A stretch of DNA of 64,000 nucleotides from Tribonema minus (taxonomy: Eukaryota > Sar > Xanthophyceae > Tribonematales > Tribonemataceae): assembly GCA_017506865.1 (NCBI GenBank), contig JAFCMP010000095.1, positions 186,001 to 250,000 on the forward strand. The letters run 5' to 3'. A model generated the notes under the pieces. The model was not told the origin of the DNA, made no database searches, and saw nothing but the letters and a program-made list of their open reading frames with translations. How positions within the stretch are numbered: the stretch's first letter is position 1; every line of letters begins with the position of its first letter. Shown here one piece after another: positions 32,401 through 35,534 of the stretch. The position numbers and the translations under genes were made by a program.

Positions 32401-35133
32401 GGGTCAGGGCCACTTGCGGTGGGCGCCTTGTGACAGCAAGAGCCGGCCAACTTGCAGTATCAACCATGTCGTTCGCAGTAGTACGACTGCTGAATGTCAC
32501 ATTTGCGATGTAATTGTACACTCTGTATACCAGCGAGCCTCCTGTGGCCCGGAAGACCCTGTGTTTCGAAAGCACAAAGTACATGTACACATGTACACTC
32601 CTTATTAGAGGCCTTCTCGCACCTTGCAGCACGCGCGCACTAGACCGTCCTCGCGGCACTGGTCGCACCGCGCCGGCCACCCTTCCCCCCCTCTGCCCCC
32701 TCCCCGCCCCCCCCCCCCCCCCCCCCCCGTCGTCGCAGCACGCCTCAGCCGCGTGCGACACGGGCACTCGGCAGCGGCGGGAGCGTCGTCGAAGTATGGT
32801 GCACTTGAACTTCTTCATGAAAGCATCAAATATTCACATGTTTTGCAGTATATACAGTGTACCCACTCTCTCACCTTGCAGCACGCGCGCACCAGACCGT
32901 CCTCGCGGCACTGGTCGCACCGCGCCGCCCCCCCCTCCCCCCCCCCCGCCCCCCCCCCCGCCCCCGCCCCCACCCCCCGCCCCCCCCCCGCCGTCGCAGC
33001 ACGCCTCAGCCGCGTCCGACACGGGCACTCCGCGGCGTCAGGCGCGTCATCGAAGCAGCAGCCGTCAGCGCCGCCGCATGCGGGGGCGCCGCGGCCGCAC
33101 CAGCAGGAGCCTGCGCGCGCGCGCTGGTAGCGCACCGCGGCGCCGGACGTTGAGCGCTGCTGCGCGCGTCGCTGCGGGGGAATCAGGGGGGAAACGGCAC
33201 AAGTAGCCCTGTCAGCTGAGGTTGTCATTGAAAGAAGTATTCTCTGCTTTCGAGGTGTAATGCCACCAGCAGCCTGCGCGCGTGCATTGGTAGCGCACCG
33301 CGGCGGCGCCGGACGTTGAACGCTGCTGCGCGCGTCGCTGCAAGGGAATCAGGGGGCACAAAGGTACTCTAAAACTGTGGAAGTGATGACTCGTTGACGT
33401 TCAAGCGCTGTGTCACGATAAAGGTATGCGGCCGCACAAGCAGGAGCCTGCGCGCGCGCTCTGGTAGCGCATTGCGGCCGCGCCGGAAAGTGGCGCAGTG
33501 TTGCGCGCGGCGCTGCGGCAAGCAGTAAGAGGGCACGAAGGTATTTTTGAACCGTGCAAAAGGTAATCACTGGAAAACGAACACCGTGTTCTTCGCTTTC
33601 AAGGATGATGTACCAGCAGGAGCCGGCGAGCGCGCGCTGGTAGCGCACCACGGCCGCGCCGGTAGCGGCGCGGTGCTGCGCACGGCGCTGCGGCGAGGGA
33701 AGGCGGGGGAAGAGATGATTCACGGTATATATGCGTGTGATGCGATCGCCGCAGGAGGCGATGGAGCGCATACCGCGGCGGCCGTCTGCTGCAGCGAATG
33801 CGCGTCGCTCAGCCAATGAGCGCTGCCGCGGCAACCGCAGCAGTGCCCGTAACGCATGCCGCATGCATCTGCAGCGAATGCGCGTCGTGCAGCCGTGGAA
33901 CGAGCGCTGCCGCGATGACCGCAGCAGCGCTCAAAATGCGCGGCGTATCTGCCGCGCGCGTGCAACAATTGATATTGCTGCACCGAGCACTGCGGTTGAC
34001 GGCGCGCAAGCGGTAGGTAGGGTATGCTCACGCACGCAGGCCATGGCTTGAACTGTGCGGTTAGCCATGCAGCGTCGTTACCGCAACGGCAGTGTGCTCG
34101 GGCCTGTGCGAGCACTGAGACGGCGTGCGGGCACTGTTCGGCGGGGGTGTCACGGCAGCTCAAAAGGGAGTGGCTGTCGCGCTGGTTCACACAGACGTCT
34201 GATTGCTTCGTTTTTTGTGCCTCGTGTGAGCACCCATGCGTGCGCGGTCGGCGTTGCGCTGTGTGAGCTCCCAAGTATATCTTAAGTATTGTACTTGAAT
34301 AAAAAAGCAGTCGCATCATGGGCTTGGCAAACAAAAAAGCAGTCCCAACTATGGGCTTGGCTTGAGGTGAACTGTGAGGCACATTGTGAGCCACACCGCG
34401 GTGCACACCCGTCCGCGTTTTTGCCGCTGTACGAGTCGAGCGCTAATGCCAGCTGTAACACACCGACGCTGTACTTGCGGCGAACCGAGTCTCTTCCGCC
34501 ACCCCATACGCAGGGGGGGCAATCTCAGTTTTTACAAGGTTTGCAGCGCTAGTTCTTTGCGTTTGCGTGCCTTGCGCAGCGCATGCAATGGGTGGCATGA
34601 TCCACATCGATATTGCGCTGCAGATCCCCTGCTTTGAGATTGAAGTTGATGATGTATTCACATCCCTGGATGTCTAATACTAGAAGTAATCAATAGTGTC
34701 AGCCAAAGTGCCGAAGAGACTTGCCGAGTCTCTGTCCTGCAGCAACAGCGTCTTCGAGCCACTGCTGGTGGCGCGTGAGCTGTGTCAGGTATTGTATTGT
34801 GTCATGCTGCGTCACCTAAGCTTAAAAACATAGGCGTTGCCTCTATACAGCAGGTGGTCTGTCGGTACGTCTTTGTGATTTCACCTCCTGCAGTACACCG
34901 CGTTCAGGCACGCCACAGCAGCTCCCTTGAGCAGATTTGAAGCTCACCTCATCATCATGCGCATCGTACGAGGAGTCCTCATCGGTGCTGTCGTCCCTGG
35001 GGTGCACGTGAACGTGACTGCCACGCCTTCCCTTCCCCAGCTTTTTCGCCTTCGCTTTGTCCTTCCGTTTTCCCTGCCGCTTGTCAGGCTTGTCATTGTC
35101 AGAGTCAGGCTCCCATGGCGCATTAGATGGCAT
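5294..35133 (-). CDS. Gene 1: reelin-module polytopic membrane protein (25 exons)
   Basis: Predicted 1,033 residues; exons are listed separately and all join in phase to 3,102 bases. Residues 1-62 are charged and lack a signal peptide. Two zinc fingers (147-178, 207-238) share the spacing CX2CX8CCX4CX2CX6CPXC. A first membrane segment (about 258-284) is followed by an EGF-like Cys-rich stretch (297-335). Residues 410-590 match a reelin repeat: LCGV, SALHFSG, YIYFSTEG, a Trp-rich strand, SSATRFLF and HWALDDV. Then come about seven more hydrophobic segments (about 656-678, 718-739, 766-795, 832-856, 869-893, 917-940, 942-965) and a polar tail. Known reelin modules are extracellular, so I infer N-in topology with fingers and tail in the cytosol. 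Function is unknown; a surface receptor or adhesion role is inference. Only about 10 percent of the locus is coding. The C-terminus may differ if a non-canonical donor is used. Confidence 0.8.
5889..5956 (-). CDS. Gene 1 exon 24
   Basis: Acceptor ATCCGCAG, donor CACAG|GTGAGA. It encodes GLPVTPRFLLTTIQSGLYLR and two more residues, and ends in phase 2, matching exon 25. Confidence 0.65.
6159..6192 (-). repeat. Acceptor-edge copy of gene 1 exon 24
   Basis: A copy of the acceptor and first 20-odd coding bases of exon 24 (GGCCTGCCGGTGACGCCGCG on the minus strand) lies about 220 bases upstream of the real exon. Confidence 0.7.
6780..6832. repeat. Telomere-like CCCTAA block
   Basis: Eight or so CCCTAA-type units, several perfect, inside the intron between gene 1 exons 24 and 23. 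Further CCCTAA-like words continue to about 7650, with a TTAGGG block at 6415-6550. Confidence 0.85.
6895..7535 (-). repeat. Donor-edge copies of gene 1 exon 23
   Basis: Copies of the 3' end of exon 23 plus its donor occur near 7505-7535, 7325-7430 (the longest, about 100 coding bases), 7165-7235 and 6900-6985, decaying with distance from the exon. None preserves the upstream half of the exon. Confidence 0.75.
7665..7871 (-). CDS. Gene 1 exon 23 (two membrane segments)
   Basis: Acceptor TTGCAG, donor TTCAG|GTGCGG, 69 codons. It begins VTTNMYDRDEVGSAVTAVKT and then has two hydrophobic stretches rich in Ala, Val and Leu separated by HPSF, a helical hairpin across the membrane. Confidence 0.85.
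7978..8777 (-). repeat. Acceptor-edge copies of gene 1 exon 23
   Basis: Copies of the acceptor and first 60 or so coding bases lie near 7980-8046, 8207-8272, 8515-8555 and 8725-8775, separated by long G runs on the plus strand. The two nearest are almost identical to the exon start. Confidence 0.8.
8870..8925 (-). repeat. Dispersed 110-base element, partial
   Basis: A truncated, diverged minus-orientation copy of the element described at 36178-36294, recognisable by the GGCAGCAAGCT and CATCTGGG words. Confidence 0.5.
9080..9175 (-). CDS. Gene 1 exon 22 (membrane segment)
   Basis: Acceptor GAGCAG, donor GGCTG|GTGAGT, 32 codons. It encodes RYTTPVLGAIILIRAWLGPT and an Ala/Trp/Leu-rich end, one hydrophobic segment. 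Confidence 0.85.
9240..10135 (-). repeat. Acceptor-edge array of gene 1 exon 22, about 147-base period
   Basis: Six copies of the acceptor edge follow the real one at 9175: about 9322, 9468, 9617, 9832, 9965 and 10111. Spacings are 147, 146, 149, 215, 133 and 146. Only the first copy keeps most of the exon; TTAGGG words fill the spacers. Confidence 0.8.
10188..10252 (-). repeat. Donor-edge copy of gene 1 exon 21
   Basis: A copy of the last 45-50 coding bases of exon 21 and its GC donor lies about 170 bases downstream of the real edge. Confidence 0.8.
10361..10519 (-). CDS. Gene 1 exon 21 (membrane segment)
   Basis: Acceptor CTACAG, donor ATACAG|GCAAGT (a GC donor), 53 codons. It begins IGDRQIKLKHIKDQQLFGAR, then a hydrophobic stretch with AHVAGAWPWCLASLVL, ending NYLSYEIQ. 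Confidence 0.85.
10556..10855 (-). repeat. Acceptor-edge copies of gene 1 exon 21 within ATTC microsatellites
   Basis: Two copies of the first 45 or so coding bases with acceptor occur at about 10605-10665 and 10730-10795, alternating with ATTC/CATT microsatellites (10556-10606, 10677-10730, 10800-10855). Confidence 0.8.
11085..11555 (-). repeat. Donor-edge copies of gene 1 exon 20
   Basis: At least three copies of the 3' end and donor of exon 20 occur, near 11100-11210, 11270-11300 and 11395-11510, with ACTTCAACTG words between them. Confidence 0.75.
11557..11709 (-). CDS. Gene 1 exon 20 (membrane segments)
   Basis: Acceptor CTGCAG, donor CTGCAG|GTAAGA, 51 codons. VFRVHVSGVFLIATLLDGLA starts a long hydrophobic stretch that also includes CLLPLWVPLI; it ends DLRPSAGWLQ. 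Confidence 0.85.
11832..12030 (-). repeat. Acceptor-edge copies of gene 1 exon 20
   Basis: A near-identical copy of about 80 bases (11832-11915) and shorter decayed ones follow, mixed with TTAGGG words. Confidence 0.75.
12125..12383 (-). repeat. Donor-edge copies of gene 1 exon 19
   Basis: Copies of the CTGGCTGCTG|GTGCGT edge occur near 12130-12180 and 12240-12285, downstream of the real edge at 12384. Confidence 0.75.
12384..12521 (-). CDS. Gene 1 exon 19 (membrane segment)
   Basis: Acceptor CAGCCAG, donor CTGTTG|GTACGT, 46 codons. VWRITFMVANGAPLVLLWLW forms a membrane segment; it ends EITVGAGLPHPWLL. Confidence 0.85.
12648..12692 (-). repeat. Acceptor-edge copy of gene 1 exon 19
   Basis: A copy of the acceptor and first 25-30 coding bases, with an improved CTGCAG acceptor, lies about 150 bases upstream of the exon. 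Confidence 0.7.
12940..13393 (-). repeat. Donor-edge copies of gene 1 exon 18
   Basis: Four to five copies of the CGCTGCAG|GTAAGC edge with 20-40 coding bases lie near 12975, 13100, 13175, 13245 and 13310. They are the most regular donor-edge set in the window. Confidence 0.8.
13394..13486 (-). CDS. Gene 1 exon 18
   Basis: Acceptor GAGCAG, donor CTGCAG|GTAAGC, 31 codons: LLPEKLRPKQAKLFMADDPP then PGIMDSQFALQ. Polar, a loop between membrane segments. The acceptor could be three bases earlier, adding Gln. Confidence 0.8.
13558..14012 (-). repeat. Acceptor-edge copies of gene 1 exon 18
   Basis: Five copies of the CTCCGGCAGCAGCTGCTCAG edge (plus strand) at roughly 13590, 13724, 13826, 13900 and 13998, increasingly decayed, with TTAGGG words between them. 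Confidence 0.8.
14205..14465 (-). repeat. Donor-edge copies of gene 1 exon 17
   Basis: A long copy (about 14365-14465) and a short one (about 14205-14240) of the 3' end of exon 17. Confidence 0.75.
14553..14660 (-). repeat. Dispersed 110-base element
   Basis: Minus-orientation copy of the element described at 36178-36294: GATCGTCAATGCGCAT, then the AGCAAG core, then CATCTACCATCTGGGC. It lies in the intron between gene 1 exons 18 and 17. Confidence 0.75.
14727..14858 (-). CDS. Gene 1 exon 17 (membrane segment)
   Basis: Acceptor CTACAG, donor ACGCAG|GTGAGG, 44 codons. FASESGNERAILGAERF leads into a hydrophobic segment rich in Ala, Ile and Val; it ends VVLRGWTQ. Confidence 0.9.
14905..15780 (-). 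repeat. Acceptor-edge array of gene 1 exon 17
   Basis: Seven copies of the exon 17 start (plus-strand word GCCGGACTCGCTGGC and variants) have their edges at about 14972, 15070, 15181, 15301, 15381, 15509 and 15768, so mostly 80-130 apart. TTAGGG blocks lie between them, notably 15090-15120 and 15325-15345. Confidence 0.85.
15782..16269. other. Intron filler
   Basis: Intron between gene 1 exons 17 and 16. I see isolated TTAGGG-like words to about 15980 and no coding signal beyond. Confidence 0.4.
16270..16615 (-). repeat. Donor-edge copies of gene 1 exon 16
   Basis: Three copies of the TGCGCCAAG|GTCAGT edge with following intron bases (near 16300, 16460 and 16540). Confidence 0.7.
16617..16688 (-). 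CDS. Gene 1 exon 16
   Basis: Acceptor GTCACAG, donor GCCAAG|GTCAGT, 24 codons: IKCCMNSEQCSLSKAEQEAV then DCAK. Four Cys suggest disulfides on the outer face after the reelin module. Confidence 0.85.
16715..16800 (-). repeat. Acceptor-edge copies of gene 1 exon 16
   Basis: Two short copies of the GATCTGTGACAGAGAGG edge (plus strand) at about 16729 and 16767. Confidence 0.65.
16895..17610 (-). repeat. Donor-edge copies of gene 1 exon 15 with CCCTAA filler
   Basis: Four copies of the exon 15 donor edge (plus-strand CTTGCCTGCGCCAGCGTCGC) occur near 16945, 17065, 17285 and 17465. The spacers are CCCTAA-type words only, none of the opposite polarity. Confidence 0.8.
17620..17751 (-). CDS. Gene 1 exon 15 (end of reelin module)
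   Basis: Acceptor ATGCAG, donor CACAG|GCAAGG (a GC donor), 44 codons. ENFQDLLEHWALDDVRVVSA carries the WALDDV strand that ends reelin repeats. Confidence 0.9.
17880..18430 (-). repeat. Acceptor-edge copies of gene 1 exon 15
   Basis: Copies near 17880-17945, 18060-18145, 18240-18300 and 18405-18425, mixed with TTAGGG blocks (18001-18055). The second is long and close to the real exon. Confidence 0.8.
18431..19363. other. Intron filler with telomere-like blocks
   Basis: Part of the intron between gene 1 exons 15 and 14. It holds TTAGGG-type words (18490-18660, 18945-18985), CCCTAA-type words (18775-18835, 19305-19332) and a partial, minus-orientation dispersed element at about 19130-19225. 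No coding signal. Confidence 0.5.
19364..19680. repeat. Minisatellite, about 67-base unit, five copies
   Basis: Five units containing the words GGCTCTTATTAGGCCACATG and GCTGCCACCACAG start at 19367, 19434, 19501, about 19577 and about 19641. Short G runs end most units. I could not match it to an exon edge. Confidence 0.85.
20106..20159 (-). CDS. Gene 1 exon 14 (reelin module)
   Basis: Acceptor TCGCCAG, donor AAGCAG|GTGGGT, 18 codons: VELSAAARSSATRFLFKQ, equivalent to the strand before WALDDV in reelin repeats. Confidence 0.85.
20160..21439. other. Intron filler with small tandem pairs
   Basis: Intron between gene 1 exons 14 and 13. Two paired duplications are visible: about 20238-20265 with 20317-20345, and about 20385-20440 with 20520-20560. 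Also a GT/G-rich low-complexity stretch (20568-20625) and CCCTAA words from 21260. No exon found. Confidence 0.5.
21440..21830 (-). repeat. Donor-edge copies of gene 1 exon 13 with CCCTAA filler
   Basis: Copies of the TTACAG|GTGCGC edge lie near 21440-21475 and 21690-21720, among CCCTAA-type words. Confidence 0.7.
21864..21932 (-). CDS. Gene 1 exon 13 (reelin module)
   Basis: Acceptor GTCACAG, donor TTACAG|GTGCGC, 23 codons: GAWQQLTVLETWHYRQEEFT then RLQ. The Gly-x-Trp start fits the reelin strand after YIYFSTEG. Confidence 0.85.
22105..22265 (-). repeat. Acceptor-edge copy of gene 1 exon 13
   Basis: A long copy of the acceptor, the upstream intron end and the first 50 coding bases. Both copies keep an ATG-led open stretch upstream of the acceptor, so a longer exon is an alternative. 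Confidence 0.75.
22525..22872 (-). repeat. Donor-edge copies of gene 1 exon 12
   Basis: Three to four copies of the exon end with donor (plus-strand CCTCTGAGGAGCGGCTGAA and variants) near 22540, 22690 and 22785. Confidence 0.7.
22873..23013 (-). CDS. Gene 1 exon 12 (reelin module core)
   Basis: Acceptor TTTCAG, donor GAGGGG|GTGAGC, 47 codons. PTTKFEVRFVPPLQFWFKMG, a Cys in AAACKPAY, then NVYIYFSTEG match the central strands of a reelin subrepeat. Confidence 0.9.
23025..23280 (-). repeat. Acceptor-edge copies of gene 1 exon 12
   Basis: Four to five short copies built on the plus-strand word AACTTGCGAGTTAGTTGAAC, about 60 bases apart. Confidence 0.75.
23490..24397 (-). repeat. Donor-edge copies of gene 1 exon 11
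   Basis: Copies of the CAGCTGCAG|GTCAG edge (plus-strand ACTGCCGCTGACCTGCAGCT) occur near 23930, 24040 and 24190, with weaker ones near 23600 and 23770. Confidence 0.7.
24398..24520 (-). CDS. Gene 1 exon 11 (reelin module)
   Basis: Acceptor CACACAG, donor CTACAG|GTCAGT, 41 codons. ATDTLCGVATDDSASALHFS shows the Cys-Gly and ALHFSG signature of a reelin repeat; it ends RYGGQLQ. Confidence 0.9.
24618..24718 (-). CDS. Gene 1 exon 10 (start of reelin module)
   Basis: Acceptor CCGCAG, donor ACGGG|GTGAGT. ATRFQDTFDAWGNATDAATN, then AWDHVTNG, fit the opening strand of a reelin repeat. Two bases complete a codon from exon 9. Confidence 0.85.
24848..24878 (-). CDS. Gene 1 exon 9 (31-base microexon)
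   Basis: Acceptor ATCTGAG, donor GTTC|GTATGT; VTMQCMDAQV plus one base. The size keeps phase between exons 8 and 10. A three-codon shift to a weaker donor would break the frame. Confidence 0.55.
25126..25211 (-). CDS. Gene 1 exon 8
   Basis: Donor AGCACG|GTGAAG. YAPLSVELRRDGQFFELCNT then HLSYFIST. Two acceptors are possible: CGCAG at 25222 (better signal, wrong phase for exon 7) or ACAAAG at 25211 (weaker, in phase). I chose the second; a missing small exon is the alternative. Confidence 0.55.
25255..25500 (-). repeat. Tandem pair upstream of gene 1 exon 8
   Basis: Two copies of about 95 bases (25255-25350 and 25405-25500) share GTCACGTGGCGGT-like and ATTG(T/C)(G/A)C(G/A)GTCGAC words. They may be acceptor-edge copies of an exon start that I could not resolve. 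Confidence 0.5.
25956..26016 (-). CDS. Gene 1 exon 7
   Basis: Acceptor TTTGCAG, donor CGCCAG|GTAAGC. VYVHSDKKWGYDMCEEGFPP plus one base. One Cys; extracellular side. Confidence 0.75.
26520..26561 (-). CDS. Gene 1 exon 6 (14 codons)
   Basis: Acceptor TTATCAG, donor AAACAG|GTGAGC: VNKLYGQYCVHDKQ. Phase 0 on both sides. Confidence 0.65.
27076..27229 (+). repeat. Dispersed 110-base element with flanking direct repeats
   Basis: Plus-orientation copy (27091-27205) of the element at 36178-36294. It is bounded by similar 15-base repeats, CATTGTACTTTTTAT and TATTGTACTTTGTAT, which differ from those of the other copies. Confidence 0.75.
27270..28470 (-). repeat. Donor-edge array of gene 1 exon 5
   Basis: Five to six copies of the plus-strand word CTCACCGTCTGTAAGGTACA with following exon bases occur near 27428, 27628, 27763, 28140 and 28328. 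Telomere-like words of both polarities lie between (27350-27385 and 27832-27858 TTAGGG; 27700-27755 CCCTAA). A partial dispersed element lies at 27530-27585. Confidence 0.8.
28478..28595 (-). CDS. Gene 1 exon 5 (EGF-like Cys-rich)
   Basis: Acceptor CGTGCAG, donor CAGACG|GTGAGA. CYGFFPECSGEDACVEVEGG then a Ser-Trp-Lys stretch ending CTLQT. The C-x-F-P-x-C-S-G pattern recalls EGF-type modules between reelin repeats. Its first base completes the Arg begun in exon 4. Confidence 0.8.
28735..28930 (-). repeat. Acceptor-edge copies of gene 1 exon 5
   Basis: Two copies of the exon start with acceptor, near 28740-28800 and 28850-28930, more diverged than the donor-side array. Confidence 0.6.
28931..29590. 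other. Intron filler
   Basis: Intron between gene 1 exons 5 and 4. A minus-strand piece at 29035-29110 ends at a good GCAG|GTCAGC donor but has no consistent frame with its neighbours; phases join without it. Confidence 0.4.
29591..30640 (-). repeat. Donor-edge array of gene 1 exon 4
   Basis: Copies of the CGGTGTCC/TCAGG-x-TACAG edge (plus-strand CCTGTAGCCGGAGACGGTGC and variants) near 29595, 30175, 30265, 30405-30535 and 30578-30640. The fourth keeps about 110 coding bases, including the membrane segment. TTAGGG words fill the gaps. Confidence 0.8.
30743..31050 (-). CDS. Gene 1 exon 4 (second zinc finger and first membrane segment)
   Basis: Acceptor CCGCAG, donor ATACAG|GTGCGT, 102 codons plus two bases. 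After an acidic start comes GEECRVCLRQGFRRKCCGEF, FCSACYF and CPAC, the second finger. A hydrophobic stretch VLLGYAVSALVCLAALAVAA follows. Confidence 0.9.
31190..31415 (-). repeat. Acceptor-edge copies of gene 1 exon 4
   Basis: Two copies of the acceptor and acidic start (plus-strand GCGCGCCTCCGCCTCGCCCG) at about 31192-31225 and 31382-31415. Confidence 0.8.
31416..32042. other. Intron filler with telomere-like blocks
   Basis: TTAGGG words at 31425-31445 and 31625-31648, CCCTAA/CCGTAA words at 31685-31735, then scattered CCCTAA-like words to 32000. A minus-strand frame at 31450-31625 is open but not needed for phase. Confidence 0.45.
32043..32138 (-). CDS. Gene 1 exon 3 (rest of first zinc finger)
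   Basis: Acceptor TTGCAG, donor GCAGAG|GTGAGA, 32 codons: GAYCKYCYEVTGNCPKCGLI then TTGANKGKYWAE. It supplies four zinc ligands. Confidence 0.9.
32345..32400 (-). repeat. Acceptor-edge copy of gene 1 exon 3
   Basis: Plus-strand GCATTTGCAGTACGCGCCCT matches the exon start and acceptor, about 250 bases upstream of the exon. Confidence 0.65.
32620..32795 (-). repeat. Long copy of gene 1 exon 2, 3' part
   Basis: About 170 bases matching the 3' half of exon 2, including the C-rich tract, the CDQCREDG piece and a TGCAAG|GTGCGA donor. Unlike other edge copies it is almost an exon in size and in frame, so alternative use cannot be excluded. Confidence 0.7.
32875..33171 (-). CDS. Gene 1 exon 2 (Cys-rich, Gly tract, start of first zinc finger)
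   Basis: Acceptor CCGCAG, donor TGCAAG|GTGAGA, 99 codons. Cys-rich pieces SCWCGRGAPACGGADGCC and ECPCRTRL, then a Gly-rich run encoded by a plus-strand C tract (about 32920-32995), then CDQCREDGLVRACCK. The homopolymers make the exact Gly count doubtful. Confidence 0.8.
33250..33710 (-). repeat. Acceptor-edge copies of gene 1 exon 2
   Basis: Three copies of 80-100 bases near 33262-33345, 33430-33515 and 33610-33700, containing the plus-strand words GGAGCCTGCGCGCGCGCT and variants. Confidence 0.8.
33711..34947. other. First intron of gene 1, remainder
   Basis: 33790-34020 holds further degraded GCGCTGCCGC-type copies. 34290-34370 has a pair of AAAAAAGCAGTC...ATGGGCTTGGC repeats. No exon found; phases of exons 1 and 2 join directly. 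Confidence 0.45.
34948..35133 (-). CDS. Gene 1 exon 1 (start)
   Basis: ATG at 35133-35131, donor GATGAG|GTGAGC, 62 codons. MPSNAPWEPDSDNDKPDKRQ, then a Lys/Arg-rich and an Asp/Ser-rich stretch. No signal peptide, so a cytosolic N-terminus is likely. The 62 codons end in phase 0, matching exon 2. Confidence 0.75.
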
Positions 35134-35360
35134 ACTGTGCAGCAGTTCCTAATGCTTTGTGCTGCATGCACTAACATGTACTGGGGCCTTGCAAGCTTGG
35201 CGCGTGAGTTGCAACAAATATACACTTTTTTCACGTTTCGTGGATGAAACCGACTCTACTTCAACGTCTTGAAGTTTCCAGGATCCAAATCAGCAAGCGG
35301 TGTGTGCAGTGGATTGGTGCATATTGCCCAGCACTCGATTAGCTCGCCCTCACGCATGGC
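35134..35360. promoter_or_regulatory. Divergent promoter region of genes 1 and 2
   Basis: 227 bases separate the start codons of two diverging genes, so both promoters and 5' leaders must lie here unless an upstream leader exon exists. An inverted repeat ACTTCAA-CGTC-TTGAAGT sits at 35258-35275. No TATA box was recognised. Confidence 0.5.
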
Positions 35361-35534
35361 ATGGCAAGCTCAATAGGCGCATTGAGAGTGGGCGATCGTG
35401 CACCCTGCTGCACACTGCCAGCAAGCGACTTCAAAAATGTGAGCGTGCCAGTGGCCGGCAGGAAAACTGTGCTAGCCTTCTTCCCTGCAGCCTTTTCTGG
35501 TGGGCCAGAGAAGGGATGCGAATGCCAGATGGCG
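35361..35534 (+). CDS. Gene 2 exon 1
   Basis: ATG at 35361; an ATG five bases earlier runs into a stop. Donor ATGGCG|GTGAGT, 58 codons, phase 0. It contains the active-site loop. Confidence 0.85.

Noticed and set aside
34593-34677. Plus-strand MIHIDIALQIPCFEIEVDDV resembling an ER-vesicle protein strand
   Set aside because: Too short, no splice sites around it, and it lies in the first intron of gene 1.
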